From DASXBJ01 sp036491755 (lineage in GTDB: Bacteria > Chloroflexota > Dormibacteria > Dormibacterales > Dormibacteraceae), in NCBI GenBank assembly GCA_036491755.1, contig DASXBJ010000023.1, positions 1-30,986 of the forward strand: a DNA stretch of 30,986 bases, written 5' to 3'. Below the pieces are notes generated by a model that saw only the letters and a program-made list of their open reading frames with translations, made no database searches and was not told where the DNA came from. Position numbers and translations under genes: made by a program. Position 1 is the first letter of the stretch, and every line of letters starts with the position of its first letter. This document shows positions 23,680 to 30,948 of this stretch, in pieces.

Positions 23680-24066
23680 TCACTGTGTGTAGGGCGTGGT
23701 CGAGAACTTCGACGGGCACTTCGCCAGCAGCGTCGTGGCGTGGAACACGCCATCCGCCCCCAGCCTGCCCTCGGCGACGACGGTGATGCCGGGCCGGAAG
23801 ATGTCCGGCAACGTTCCGCTGTAGTCGACCGGCATCGACGCCGTCGCGTCTTTCTCGGTGAACGTAACGCGCAGCCCGCCGTCGCTCTTCTGCACGTCGT
23901 CCTGCACCACGCCCGCGACTCGAACGTCGTTCGAGGTCGCATGGGTGCTCAGCTCGGAGACGGTCAGGTAGTACTCCGATGCGCCACCCGATGCCGAATA
24001 GATGAGATAGCCCACGCACGCCGACACGACCAGGCCGGGCAGACCCCACCTCAGGAACATGCTCAT
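23680..24066 (-). CDS. ccmE: Haem chaperone CcmE, cysteine-ligand variant
   Basis: A 128-residue membrane-anchored, periplasmic OB-fold haem chaperone. One N-terminal helix (8-25), then the conserved VRVAGVVQDD, VDYSGTLPDIFRPGITVVAEG and LLAKCPSKF. The haem-binding position is Cys117 in C-P-S-K-F, not the His of HxxxY proteins. It matches the CxxxY class known from Desulfovibrio and archaea, except that the Tyr is Phe121. ATG at 24066 overlaps the ccmG stop in ATGA. Confidence 0.93.
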   Translation of the reverse strand: MSMFLRWGLPGLVVSACVGYLIYSASGGASEYYLTVSELSTHATSNDVRVAGVVQDDVQKSDGGLRVTFTEKDATASMPVDYSGTLPDIFRPGITVVAEGRLGADGVFHATTLLAKCPSKFSTTPYTQ

Positions 24067-24578
24067 GACGCGATCAGGGCGAGGTAATGGCTCAGCGTCG
24101 ACTCGTCGAGCGGGCCCGAGAATGACGCGACGACCAGGCCCTGCGGGTTGATGAAGAAGGTCGCGGGCAGCCCGCCCACCCCATAGGACTGGTACGTGCC
24201 GGCAACGATCGGACCCGCTGGATAGGGGTGCGGGTGCTGCTGCTCATACGAGGCGAAGCCGCTCGCCGTGTCCTGGCTGTCGGCGCCCACGAATGCGACG
24301 TCCGGCCTCGTGCTGGCGGCGTTCGAGAGGACTCCGCCTTCCTGCACGCAGGGGCCGCACCACGAGGCCCAGAAGTTCACCACGACCGGCCTGCCGCGAA
24401 GCGCCTCGACGCGCACCTGTTCGCCCGCGGCGGTCTGAATCGCGAGATGCGGAGCCGGCTTGCCCAGGAGCGGCGGGTTGGCGAGGGCCGCGTGCTGCAG
24501 GCCCCACGCCAGCGAGAGCATGAGCAGCGATCCCAGAATGATCGCGCCTCCCCCCACCGCCGCCGACCTGCGGGTCAC
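24063..24578 (-). CDS. ccmG: TlpA/CcmG-like thiol:disulfide oxidoreductase
   Basis: A 171-residue periplasmic thioredoxin-fold protein held by an N-terminal helix (about 9-30). The active site is WCGPC (73-77), with the cis-Pro region in GVGGLPATFFINPQG and the family's FVGADSQDT. It keeps apocytochrome c cysteines reduced for haem attachment. GTG at 24578 lies 7 nt after TAGACT, so the ccm operon probably starts here with a leaderless message, separate from the glycosidase gene 29 nt upstream. Confidence 0.88.
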   Translation of the reverse strand: MTRRSAAVGGGAIILGSLLMLSLAWGLQHAALANPPLLGKPAPHLAIQTAAGEQVRVEALRGRPVVVNFWASWCGPCVQEGGVLSNAASTRPDVAFVGADSQDTASGFASYEQQHPHPYPAGPIVAGTYQSYGVGGLPATFFINPQGLVVASFSGPLDESTLSHYLALIAS

Positions 24579-24585
24579 GCGCCTG

Positions 24586-24591
24586 AGTCTA
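24586..24591 (-). promoter_or_regulatory. -10 element of the ccm operon (TAGACT)
   Basis: TAGACT on the minus strand ends 7 nt before the GTG of ccmG and lies in the 29-nt gap after the GH1 stop. Same geometry as the other leaderless candidates. Confidence 0.45.
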
Positions 24592-24607
24592 AAGAGTGCC
24601 TAGCCGC

Positions 24608-25840
24608 TCATGCGGGGATGCCGTTGGCGGTCGCGATGCGGGCGTACAGGCGCCCGCTCGGCTTGATCGTCCTCTCCAGCGTCGTCCGGTCGACGGAGAT
24701 CAGGCCGAAGCGCATCGCATACCCGCGCGCCCACTCGAAGTTGTCCATGTTCGTCCAGTGGAAATAGCCGCGGACGTCGACGCCGTCCTCGATCGCGAGC
24801 TGGACGTTGGACAGGATGTCGGTGAGGTAGCGCTGGCGCCATTCGTCGTCATTGCTCGCCAGGCCGTTCTCGGTGATGTAAACGGGCTTGCCGAGGCCGC
24901 GGAGCTCGCTCAGGACCAACCGCATCCAGGCGGGATTGGCGCTCCAGCCCATGTCGGTCACCGGTTCGCCGGGCACGTTGAAGCGGCGGATGAACTGGTC
25001 CTGCGGCCGGCGAGGATCGAAGGCGCAGTACTGGCCCCAGTAGTGGGCGATGCCGATGTAGTCGCTGGTCGCCTCGACGATGCGGCGCAACCGTCCGGCG
25101 CCCACCGGCCAGCGGTCAAGCACCAGCTGCGCGGTGTTCGCGGCCATACGGTCAAGCGGGCTGTCGCTCGCCGGCATGAACAGGAACTTGTGGTGAGACA
25201 GCCCGACCTGCGAGTCAGGCCACCTGCGCTTGATCGCGACGTAGGCCATCTCGTGCGCGCGGCGCATGTTGGCCGTCACGCGGTAGACGCCGGCGATGTC
25301 CCCCTTGTGCGCGGGTGGAAAGTCGCCGGTGATCCAGCCGTTCCCCGCGTAGATGCTGGGCTCGTTGATCGTGCACCAGATGCCCACCAGGTCGCCGAGC
25401 TCCTCGACCATTCGGTGGACGTATGGCATGAAAGCGCGCGGCGCACCCGACGCCGCCCATCCGCCTTTGCCGGCGAACCACTGGGGGTTGGTGAAGTGAT
25501 GCAGGGTGACCATCGGCAGCATGCCCTGCTCGCGCAGCTCGCCGAGCACGTCGCGGTAGTGGCGGATCTGCTTGGAGTCGAAGACTCCTTCTGTGGGCTC
25601 GATCCGCGACCACTCGATCGACAACCGGTGGGCATTCTGGTTGAGCTCCCTCAGAAGGGCGAAATCCTCGCGATACCGGTGGTAGTGGTCACACGCTATC
25701 GCCGACGTGTCGCCGTTGGCGATGCGTCCCGGCTCCTGCTCGAACTTCCACCAGTCGGAGTTGCGGTTATCCCCTTCGATCTGGTGAGCAGCGCTCGCCG
25801 TACCCCACAGGAAACCTTCTGGAAAACCGCCTTGTGGCAC
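24608..25840 (-). CDS. GH1-family beta-glucosidase / beta-glycosidase
   Basis: A 410-residue retaining glycosidase with a TIM barrel. The GH1 N-terminal signature FPEGFLWGTASAAHQIEG is present; the acid/base is Glu160 in TINEPS and the nucleophile Glu324 in ITENGL; HRLSIEWSRIEP and GYFHWTNMDNFEW are typical, though the last usually reads WSLLDNFEW. No signal peptide, so it is cytoplasmic and would act on imported beta-glucosides or related sugars. GTG at 25840 follows the histidine phosphatase stop by 6 nt. Confidence 0.93.
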   Translation of the reverse strand: MPQGGFPEGFLWGTASAAHQIEGDNRNSDWWKFEQEPGRIANGDTSAIACDHYHRYREDFALLRELNQNAHRLSIEWSRIEPTEGVFDSKQIRHYRDVLGELREQGMLPMVTLHHFTNPQWFAGKGGWAASGAPRAFMPYVHRMVEELGDLVGIWCTINEPSIYAGNGWITGDFPPAHKGDIAGVYRVTANMRRAHEMAYVAIKRRWPDSQVGLSHHKFLFMPASDSPLDRMAANTAQLVLDRWPVGAGRLRRIVEATSDYIGIAHYWGQYCAFDPRRPQDQFIRRFNVPGEPVTDMGWSANPAWMRLVLSELRGLGKPVYITENGLASNDDEWRQRYLTDILSNVQLAIEDGVDVRGYFHWTNMDNFEWARGYAMRFGLISVDRTTLERTIKPSGRLYARIATANGIPA

Positions 25841-25846
25841 GGGCGG

Positions 25847-26479
25847 TCAGGCCGCGGCGCTCGCGGGCTTCTCGACCTGCGGGGGCGGGATGTACTCCCA
25901 CGACTTCGGTGTCTCGCCGTCCATCTCCACCTTCAGCATCCCGGCCTTGTCGAGCCCGTGCCGGTACATCTCGCGCTCGTTGTGCGGACGTCCGTCGAGC
26001 ACGATCCAGGCGGCATTCAACGGATCGGCATGGCTTACCAGGGCGATGGTCTCGCCGGGATGTTCACGCGTGGCGCGACGGACCACGCCCAGCACGCGCT
26101 CCCCCATCGCCTCGATCGTCTCGTCGCCGGGAAGCAGACCGCGCTTGGCCTTGTGCACAAACCACAGCGGGCGCAGCAGGGGGATCTGCCAGTACGGCAG
26201 GCCTTGCAGATAGCGGCTGAACTCCGCCTCGCGAAGATTCGCGTCCGCTTCCATTTCCGGCGGCGTGCTCAGCTTGTCCGCGATGATGCGCGCCGTCTCC
26301 GCCGCTCGGTTGAGCGGGCTGTGGACGATGCGATGGACGCCGGCCGCCCGGAGCCGCTCGCCGATGGCCGCGGCCTGGGCGCGGCCGAGCGCGCTGAGGT
26401 TGAAGCCGTCGAGGTGCCCGTAGAGGACCCGGTTCGGGTTCTCCACGTCCGCGTGTCGGATCAGGAAGAGCTGGGTCAG
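25847..26479 (-). CDS. Histidine phosphatase family protein (phosphoglycerate mutase-like)
   Basis: About 210 residues, hydrolysing or transferring phosphate via phosphohistidine. The catalytic RHA motif (LFLIRHAD, His10), the second Arg/Glu region (IVHSPLNRAAETARII, ANLREAEF) and the second His (ALVSHADP) are present. The first ATG/GTG in frame (26446) would remove the catalytic RHA, so translation must begin upstream; the only candidate before it is CTG at 26479, which overlaps the preceding TGA as CTGA and gives the family-like N-terminus MTQLFLIRHAD. Substrate unknown. Confidence 0.85.
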   Translation of the reverse strand: MTQLFLIRHADVENPNRVLYGHLDGFNLSALGRAQAAAIGERLRAAGVHRIVHSPLNRAAETARIIADKLSTPPEMEADANLREAEFSRYLQGLPYWQIPLLRPLWFVHKAKRGLLPGDETIEAMGERVLGVVRRATREHPGETIALVSHADPLNAAWIVLDGRPHNEREMYRHGLDKAGMLKVEMDGETPKSWEYIPPPQVEKPASAAA

Positions 26480-27126
26480 GTCCGGTACGCGCCGACCGAG
26501 GTCCGATTGGTGCCGGAGGAACGGCCCGCTTCGAGCGCCTGGTAAGCCTCCTGGAGCAGGTTGCCGGAGTACTCTCGCCGGTTCATCACGCCCGCCTCGG
26601 CGTCGGCTCGCGGCGGAATGGCCTCGATCGTGGCGGCGCCGCAGCTGACGGTGATCCGCTTCCAGTTTCCGCTGGTCGAGAAGTCATGCGTGGCGATGGA
26701 GCGCCGGATCTTGTCGGCCGCCAGCGCCGCGCCGTGGGCGTCGGTCTCGGGCAGCACGATCGCAAAATGAGGTGGGCCGTCGGCCTCCAGGAAGGCCAGC
26801 GTGTCGGTGTCGCGGATCGACTGGCCGAGGCGGTCGGCGATCTCACGCAGCAGGCTGTCGATCTGCATCTGTTCGAGCTCCTTATGGATGTGCTCGGCGT
26901 GGTCGAGCTCGATCAAAAGCAGCGAAAGGGGGCGGTGGTACCGAACCGCGCGGTTGGCCTCCTGGCCGACCAGGGCGTTGACGAACTTGGAGTTCCAGAT
27001 TCCCGTGGTCGGATCGACCACCCCGAACAGGGGGCTCGAGGAATGGTCGGTTTGGCTGTGACCGCAGGTTGGGCAGTATTGCGAGGTTTCGGGCAGGTCC
27101 GTGTGGCAGTACCAGCAGGTGGCCAT
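26476..27126 (-). CDS. Zinc-ribbon protein with degenerate GGDEF domain
   Basis: A 216-residue cytoplasmic protein. An N-terminal zinc ribbon (Cys4/7 and Cys18/21, CWYC..CPTC) precedes a diguanylate-cyclase-fold domain (about 40-175): VDPTTGIWNSKFVNALVGQE, PLSLLLIELDH, and LPETDAHGAALAADKIRR with VSCGAATI. The active-site GGDEF loop is replaced by EADGPPHF, so cyclase activity is unlikely; it may sense a nucleotide or act structurally. The ATG at 27126 is chosen because TAGAAT lies 7 nt upstream; ATG 27135 and GTG 27144 are in frame. First gene of the GGDEF / histidine phosphatase / GH1 operon. Confidence 0.8.
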   Translation of the reverse strand: MATCWYCHTDLPETSQYCPTCGHSQTDHSSSPLFGVVDPTTGIWNSKFVNALVGQEANRAVRYHRPLSLLLIELDHAEHIHKELEQMQIDSLLREIADRLGQSIRDTDTLAFLEADGPPHFAIVLPETDAHGAALAADKIRRSIATHDFSTSGNWKRITVSCGAATIEAIPPRADAEAGVMNRREYSGNLLQEAYQALEAGRSSGTNRTSVGAYRT

Positions 27127-27133
27127 GCCCGGC

Positions 27134-27139
27134 ATTCTA
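27134..27139 (-). promoter_or_regulatory. -10 element of the GGDEF operon (TAGAAT)
   Basis: TAGAAT on the minus strand, 7 nt before ATG 27126. It overlaps the alternative ATG at 27135, which argues against that start. Confidence 0.45.
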
Positions 27140-27168
27140 GGCACCCGGCCCCGGGTTCGGTCTCAGTT

Positions 27169-27174
27169 CAGAAT
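27169..27174 (+). promoter_or_regulatory. -10 element of rarA (CAGAAT)
   Basis: CAGAAT ends 6 nt before the GTG at 27181, with no Shine-Dalgarno sequence. Faces the GGDEF promoter in a 54-nt divergent gap. Confidence 0.45.
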
Positions 27175-27180
27175 CTAGGG

Positions 27181-28434
27181 GTGGCCGACCAGGGTCAGGG
27201 TGAGCTGTTTCCGATGCCGGCCGGGTCCGAGCCGAACGCACCCCTGGCCACCCGGATGCGGCCGAGGCGGTTCGACGACCTGGTGGGCCAGTCCAAGGTG
27301 GTGGGAGTGCTCCGCCAGCTGACCCGTTCCGGCCACCTGCCGAGCATCATCCTGTGGGGTCCGCCCGGCAGCGGAAAGACCACCCTGGCCGGCCTTCTGG
27401 CGAGCGAGACGAGCGCCCGCATGGTGGCCATGTCCGCGGTGACGGCGGGCGTCGCCGACCTGCGCAAGGTGGTGGCCGAGGCCAGGGTCCACCGTCGAGC
27501 GGGAATGCGGACGGTCATGTTCGTCGACGAGATCCACCGCTTCAACAAGGCTCAGCAGGACGCGATCCTGCCCCACGTCGAGGACGGGACCGTGACGCTG
27601 ATCGGCGCCACCACGGAAAACCCGTCTTTCGAGGTCATCGCGCCGCTCCTGTCGCGCAGCCGCGTGTTCCGGCTCGAGCAGCTCGACCGGGACGAGCTGA
27701 AGCAGGTCGTCGACCGCGGCCTCAAAGAGCTGGGGGCGCGCATCGATGAGAAGGCGATGGATGGCCTGCTGGAGACCGCCCGAGGCGACGCTCGGGTGGC
27801 GCTGAACGGCCTCGAGGCGGCCGCGGCGCTGGCCGGTGAGGCAGAGATCGGCGTCGACCAGGTCGAGCGTGCGATGCAGCAAAGGCATCTTCTCTACGAC
27901 CGGGCCGGCGACCAGCATTACGACATCGTCTCGGCGCTCATCAAGAGCGTGCGCGGCAGCGACCCCGATGCCGCGGTGTACTGGATGGCCAGGATGCTCG
28001 AGGCGGGCGAGGACCCGTTGTTCGTCGCGCGCCGGCTCGTGATCAGCGCGGCCGAGGACGTCGGCCTCGCCGACCCCCAGGCGCTGTCGGTGGCGATCGC
28101 CGCGCAGCAGGCCGCGCATTTCGTCGGCATGCCCGAGGCGGTGCTGCCGCTGACCGAGGCTGCGCTCTACCTGGCGCTCGCGCCCAAGTCGAACTCCGCC
28201 CTCACCTCATACGGCTCGGCGCGCGAGCTCATCGAACAGACCGGCAACGAGCCGGTGCCGATGCACCTGCGCAACGCGCCGACCGGCTTGATGAAGTCGA
28301 TGGGTTACGGCCGCGGATACCGCTACGCGCACGACTATGAAGGCGGTGTCGCGGACCAGGTGCACATGCCCGACAAGCTCAAGGGCAAGAAGGTCTACCA
28401 GCCGAACCCACGTGACAAACACAACAGCCAGTAG
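27181..28434 (+). CDS. rarA: Replication-associated recombination protein A (RarA/MgsA AAA+ ATPase)
   Basis: A 417-residue AAA+ protein of the clamp-loader family acting at stalled replication forks. Walker A GPPGSGKTT (about 59-67), Walker B FVDEIHRFN, sensor 1 IGATTENPSF, the Arg finger region LLSRSRVF, then the family-specific C-terminal tetramer domain ending in the hallmark YGRGYRYAHDYEGG. Also contains EDVGLADPQAL and PTGLMKSMGYG. GTG start at 27181. The NDK-like gene follows almost immediately on the same transcript. Confidence 0.95.
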   Translation: MADQGQGELFPMPAGSEPNAPLATRMRPRRFDDLVGQSKVVGVLRQLTRSGHLPSIILWGPPGSGKTTLAGLLASETSARMVAMSAVTAGVADLRKVVAEARVHRRAGMRTVMFVDEIHRFNKAQQDAILPHVEDGTVTLIGATTENPSFEVIAPLLSRSRVFRLEQLDRDELKQVVDRGLKELGARIDEKAMDGLLETARGDARVALNGLEAAAALAGEAEIGVDQVERAMQQRHLLYDRAGDQHYDIVSALIKSVRGSDPDAAVYWMARMLEAGEDPLFVARRLVISAAEDVGLADPQALSVAIAAQQAAHFVGMPEAVLPLTEAALYLALAPKSNSALTSYGSARELIEQTGNEPVPMHLRNAPTGLMKSMGYGRGYRYAHDYEGGVADQVHMPDKLKGKKVYQPNPRDKHNSQ

Positions 28435-28445
28435 AGTTGCACCTC

Positions 28446-29084
28446 GTGTCTGACGCGCTTCTGATTTTCAAGCCCGACGCCTCATATCGCCTGGCGCCGC
28501 GCGCGGGCATCTGGGGCTGGCTGTCTTCCGAGCGCGACTGGAAGATCGAGTCGCTCGACTGGTTCCAACCACCGCCATCCCTCATCGAACAGCATTACGA
28601 CTTCCTCCAGGGCCGCCCCTTCTTTCCCTGGCTGGTCGACTTCATGACCGCGCTTCCGCTGCTCGTCGGGCGCGTCACCGCGTCTGGCGAAGCGCTGCAG
28701 CGGATGCGCCACGACCTGGGCGAGACGCGCATCGCGCAGTCACGGCCGGGCTCGCTGCGTGAGAGGTATGGGATCTTCGGCGGACTGAACTGCCTTCATC
28801 TCTCCGACGCGCAGGAAACCGGCGAGGCGGAGGTCGCGCGCTGGGCCAAATTCGTGCAGCTCGACAGGGTGAAGGTGGAGCTCGCCGGCAGGGCTGATGG
28901 GAATGACGCCGAGGCCCACCCGGACCACACCTACCATCTGCGCTCGCTCGCAACGCAGGTCAACAGCGGCAACCATGTCGAGCTCGCGTCGCAGACGATT
29001 CGCGAGCTGCTCGCGCAGGAGTGTCAGCTGGAGGGTGAGAAGCTCGAGGTGCTCTTCCGGATCACGCTGGGGGCTCTGACTTAG
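28446..29084 (+). CDS. Nucleoside diphosphate kinase with C-terminal extension
   Basis: A 212-residue protein whose first about 140 residues are an NDP kinase: IFKPDA (Lys9), EQHYDFLQGRPFFPWLVDFMTALP (Tyr51), Arg88, Thr94, Arg105 in RPGSLRERYG, and NCLHLSD with Asn115 and the phospho-accepting His118. All classical active-site positions are kept, though the surrounding sequence is divergent. About 70 extra residues follow (from about 140), charged, with HPDHTYHLRSL and a helical end; they match no domain I know. GTG 28446 is preferred to TTG 28437 as it gives the usual short NDK N-terminus. Separated from rarA by 11 nt. Equilibrates NTP pools, or works on a specialised nucleotide. Confidence 0.8.
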   Translation: MSDALLIFKPDASYRLAPRAGIWGWLSSERDWKIESLDWFQPPPSLIEQHYDFLQGRPFFPWLVDFMTALPLLVGRVTASGEALQRMRHDLGETRIAQSRPGSLRERYGIFGGLNCLHLSDAQETGEAEVARWAKFVQLDRVKVELAGRADGNDAEAHPDHTYHLRSLATQVNSGNHVELASQTIRELLAQECQLEGEKLEVLFRITLGALT

Positions 29085-29634
29085 CCTCGGCTTTGGTTTC
29101 TTCGACTCGCTGCACCGCCACCACGTGCACGGTCACCGGCTTGTTGAAGAGCTCCAAGTTCGGCACCACGAGAAGGTCCCCGGAATCGGTCTTGACCAGG
29201 GTCACCCGGAGCTTGACCTCGAGCACCGTGCCCGAACCCGCGCCCTCGAGGGAGATGCGGTCCCCGACGCGCATGTGGCGCTCCAGCAGCACGTAGTAAC
29301 CGGACACGTAGTCCTTGAGCAGGTCCTGGACGCCAAAGCTGGCGACGATGGTGGCGAGCAGGATGCCCGCCAGCGTCAGGTTCTGGCTCTGGAAGGCCAG
29401 ACCGACCGCAACAATCACACCGAGCGCGATCAGGATGATGGTGGCCACGCGCCCGCCGATGATCACCATGTCGGTTCGCATGTGCCGGCGCTCCAGCGCA
29501 CGGACGACGAAGTTGGAGATGACGCGCGACCCGATCACGAAAGCAAGAAACACGACTACGGCGACGACGATGAAGATGAGCTGAGAGTTCTGGAGCCCTG
29601 GTATCACCTCACCGCCGAGAGGCGGCGCGGTCAT
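29062..29634 (-). CDS. Small-conductance mechanosensitive channel (MscS family, minimal)
   Basis: A 190-residue channel subunit with about three helices (about 17-40, 62-84, and the pore helix) and a beta-domain. The pore region is LAGILLATIVASFGVQDLLKDYVSGYYVLLE, followed by VGDRISLEGAGSGTVLEVKLRVT and VVPNLELFNKPV, the MscS beta-domain signature. The C-terminal alpha/beta domain of E. coli MscS is mostly missing, ending in a Lys/Glu-rich tail. ATG at 29634 overlaps the L25 stop in ATGA. Its last 23 nt overlap the convergent NDK gene. Confidence 0.88.
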   Translation of the reverse strand: MTAPPLGGEVIPGLQNSQLIFIVVAVVVFLAFVIGSRVISNFVVRALERRHMRTDMVIIGGRVATIILIALGVIVAVGLAFQSQNLTLAGILLATIVASFGVQDLLKDYVSGYYVLLERHMRVGDRISLEGAGSGTVLEVKLRVTLVKTDSGDLLVVPNLELFNKPVTVHVVAVQRVEETKAEAKSEPPA

Positions 29635-30290
29635 TCCTTGGACTCTGCGGCTTCCTCCGCGCCCTCGCCCTCGCCTTCGGCAGCCTCGCCCTCGGCGCCA
29701 ACCGCGGCCTCGGCGGACGGGACTTCCTCTTCCACCTTCATCACGCGCTTGACGACGATCTTGACCAGGAGCTCTTCGGGGTCGAGCAGCACGGTCACGC
29801 CCTTCGGCAGCTTGACGTCGGAGACACGAAGCTCGGACTCGATCTCCTCCAGCGGGGTGATGTCCACCTCGAAGGATTCGGGGATGTCCGATGGAAGGCA
29901 CTCCACGCGCAGCATGTGAAGCGGCTGGAGGATGTCGGCGTCACCGCGCTTGACGGCCGCCGACTCGCCGGTGAGGTGGACCGGAACCTCGACCGTGATC
30001 TTCTCTTCGAGGTTGACCTGGTAGAAGTCGACGTGGATCGGGCCCAGCCGGCGCGGGTGGGTCTGAATCTCGCGCACGAGCACCTTCTCGGTGCGGTCGC
30101 CGTCGACGACTAGGTCGACCAGGTGCGTCCGCCCCGACTTGATGAAGACCTTCTGGAACTCCATCCGATCCAGGACGAGCGATGTCGGCTGGGCGTTATG
30201 GCCGTAAACGACGGCCGCCAGCTTGCCCTCGCGGTGAAGCTGGCGCGAGCGCTTGCCGTTGATCTGCCGGGTCGAAGCTTTGAGCTGCAA
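29631..30290 (-). CDS. rplY: Ribosomal protein L25, CTC (general stress protein) form
   Basis: A 219-residue 5S-rRNA-binding protein. The N-terminal L25 domain (1-95: GKRSRQLHREGKLAAVVYG, HPRRLGPIHVDFYQV) is followed by the CTC/TL5 beta-domain (about 96-185: EVPVHLTGES, LPSDIPESFEVDI, LPKGVTVLLDPEELLVKI) and a very acidic Glu/Ala/Gly tail of about 30 residues. TTG start at 30290 with AGGA upstream in the leader. Coupled to MscS, an unusual pairing; pth is not next to it here. Confidence 0.95.
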   Translation of the reverse strand: MQLKASTRQINGKRSRQLHREGKLAAVVYGHNAQPTSLVLDRMEFQKVFIKSGRTHLVDLVVDGDRTEKVLVREIQTHPRRLGPIHVDFYQVNLEEKITVEVPVHLTGESAAVKRGDADILQPLHMLRVECLPSDIPESFEVDITPLEEIESELRVSDVKLPKGVTVLLDPEELLVKIVVKRVMKVEEEVPSAEAAVGAEGEAAEGEGEGAEEAAESKE

Positions 30291-30314
30291 TCAATCAGTC
30301 CTGTCGTGAGCGCG

Positions 30315-30320
30315 ATTCTG
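30315..30320 (-). promoter_or_regulatory. -10 element of rplY (CAGAAT)
   Basis: CAGAAT on the minus strand, placing a transcript start near 30308 and giving a leader of about 17 nt that contains AGGA before the TTG. Unlike the leaderless genes, this gene keeps a ribosome-binding site. Confidence 0.35.
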
Positions 30321-30358
30321 GCGCGCCATAGCTGTACCTCGAGTTTGAGAGGCGTCGT

Positions 30359-30428
30359 TATGATACGCGAAACCCCGAATACAGCGCCGGTGCGGGAACC
30401 GCGCGCATCACCCGGACCTTAAGGAGGT
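30359..30428 (+). promoter_or_regulatory. -10 element and strong ribosome-binding site of the RDD gene
   Basis: TATGAT (30359-30364) is a good -10 with no clear -35. The leader of about 65 nt ends in AAGGAGGT (30421-30428), a perfect anti-16S match 7 nt before ATG 30436 and the strongest ribosome-binding site in the window. Confidence 0.55.
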
Positions 30429-30435
30429 CAAAGGC

Positions 30436-30948
30436 ATGCAGAATCCACCGCCTCCCCCACCCCCTCCAAGCGGGCCCCCGATGATGCCCCCGCCCGGCTA
30501 CCAGCCCCCCATGGGCCCGCCGGTATATGGCGGCGGAGCCATGGCGACTCCCGGCAACCTCGCCAGCCCGGGAATGCGGATCGTCGGCGGCCTGATCGAC
30601 GTGGTCATCCTGATCGTCATCAATGGGATCGTCGGAGTGATCCTCCAGAAGGTCACCAGCCTGGCGGGCCTGGTGAACCTGGTCGTCGACGTCGTTTATT
30701 TCGCCTACCTGTGGAGCTCGCAAGGCGCCTCCGTCGGCATGATGCCCTTCGGCTTCAAGGTGCGTGACATCCAGACCGGCCAGTACCCGACCATGGGCAA
30801 AGCCGCACTGCGCGGCTTCGTCTGGGTCCTGGAAGTCGCCTTCACCATCTGCATCATCGGGGCCATCGGCTGGCTATGGCAGCTGTGGGACCCGAACAAG
30901 CAGGCGATCCACGACAAGGTCTCCGGCACGATCGTCACCGCCAGCTAG
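30436..30948 (+). CDS. RDD-family membrane protein with Pro-rich N-terminus
   Basis: A 170-residue inner-membrane protein. The first about 45 residues are a cytoplasmic Pro/Gly/Met-rich tail (runs of 8 Pro). The RDD domain follows, with three helices (about 48-70, 76-93, 125-147): GMRIVGGLIDVVIL carries the R..D pattern, GFKVRDIQTGQ and the C-terminal HDKVSGTIVTAS are characteristic. RDD proteins have been linked to ion exchange or transport in some bacteria, but no function can be assigned here. The following 38 nt to the window end hold nothing I recognise. Confidence 0.88.
   Translation: MQNPPPPPPPPSGPPMMPPPGYQPPMGPPVYGGGAMATPGNLASPGMRIVGGLIDVVILIVINGIVGVILQKVTSLAGLVNLVVDVVYFAYLWSSQGASVGMMPFGFKVRDIQTGQYPTMGKAALRGFVWVLEVAFTICIIGAIGWLWQLWDPNKQAIHDKVSGTIVTAS

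Noticed and set aside
26476..27126. Active diguanylate cyclase
   Set aside because: The GGDEF loop is EADGPPHF, lacking the catalytic residues.
30439..30530. Proline-codon run as a DNA repeat element
   Set aside because: It is in frame within the RDD protein and preceded by a strong ribosome-binding site; it is coding low complexity.
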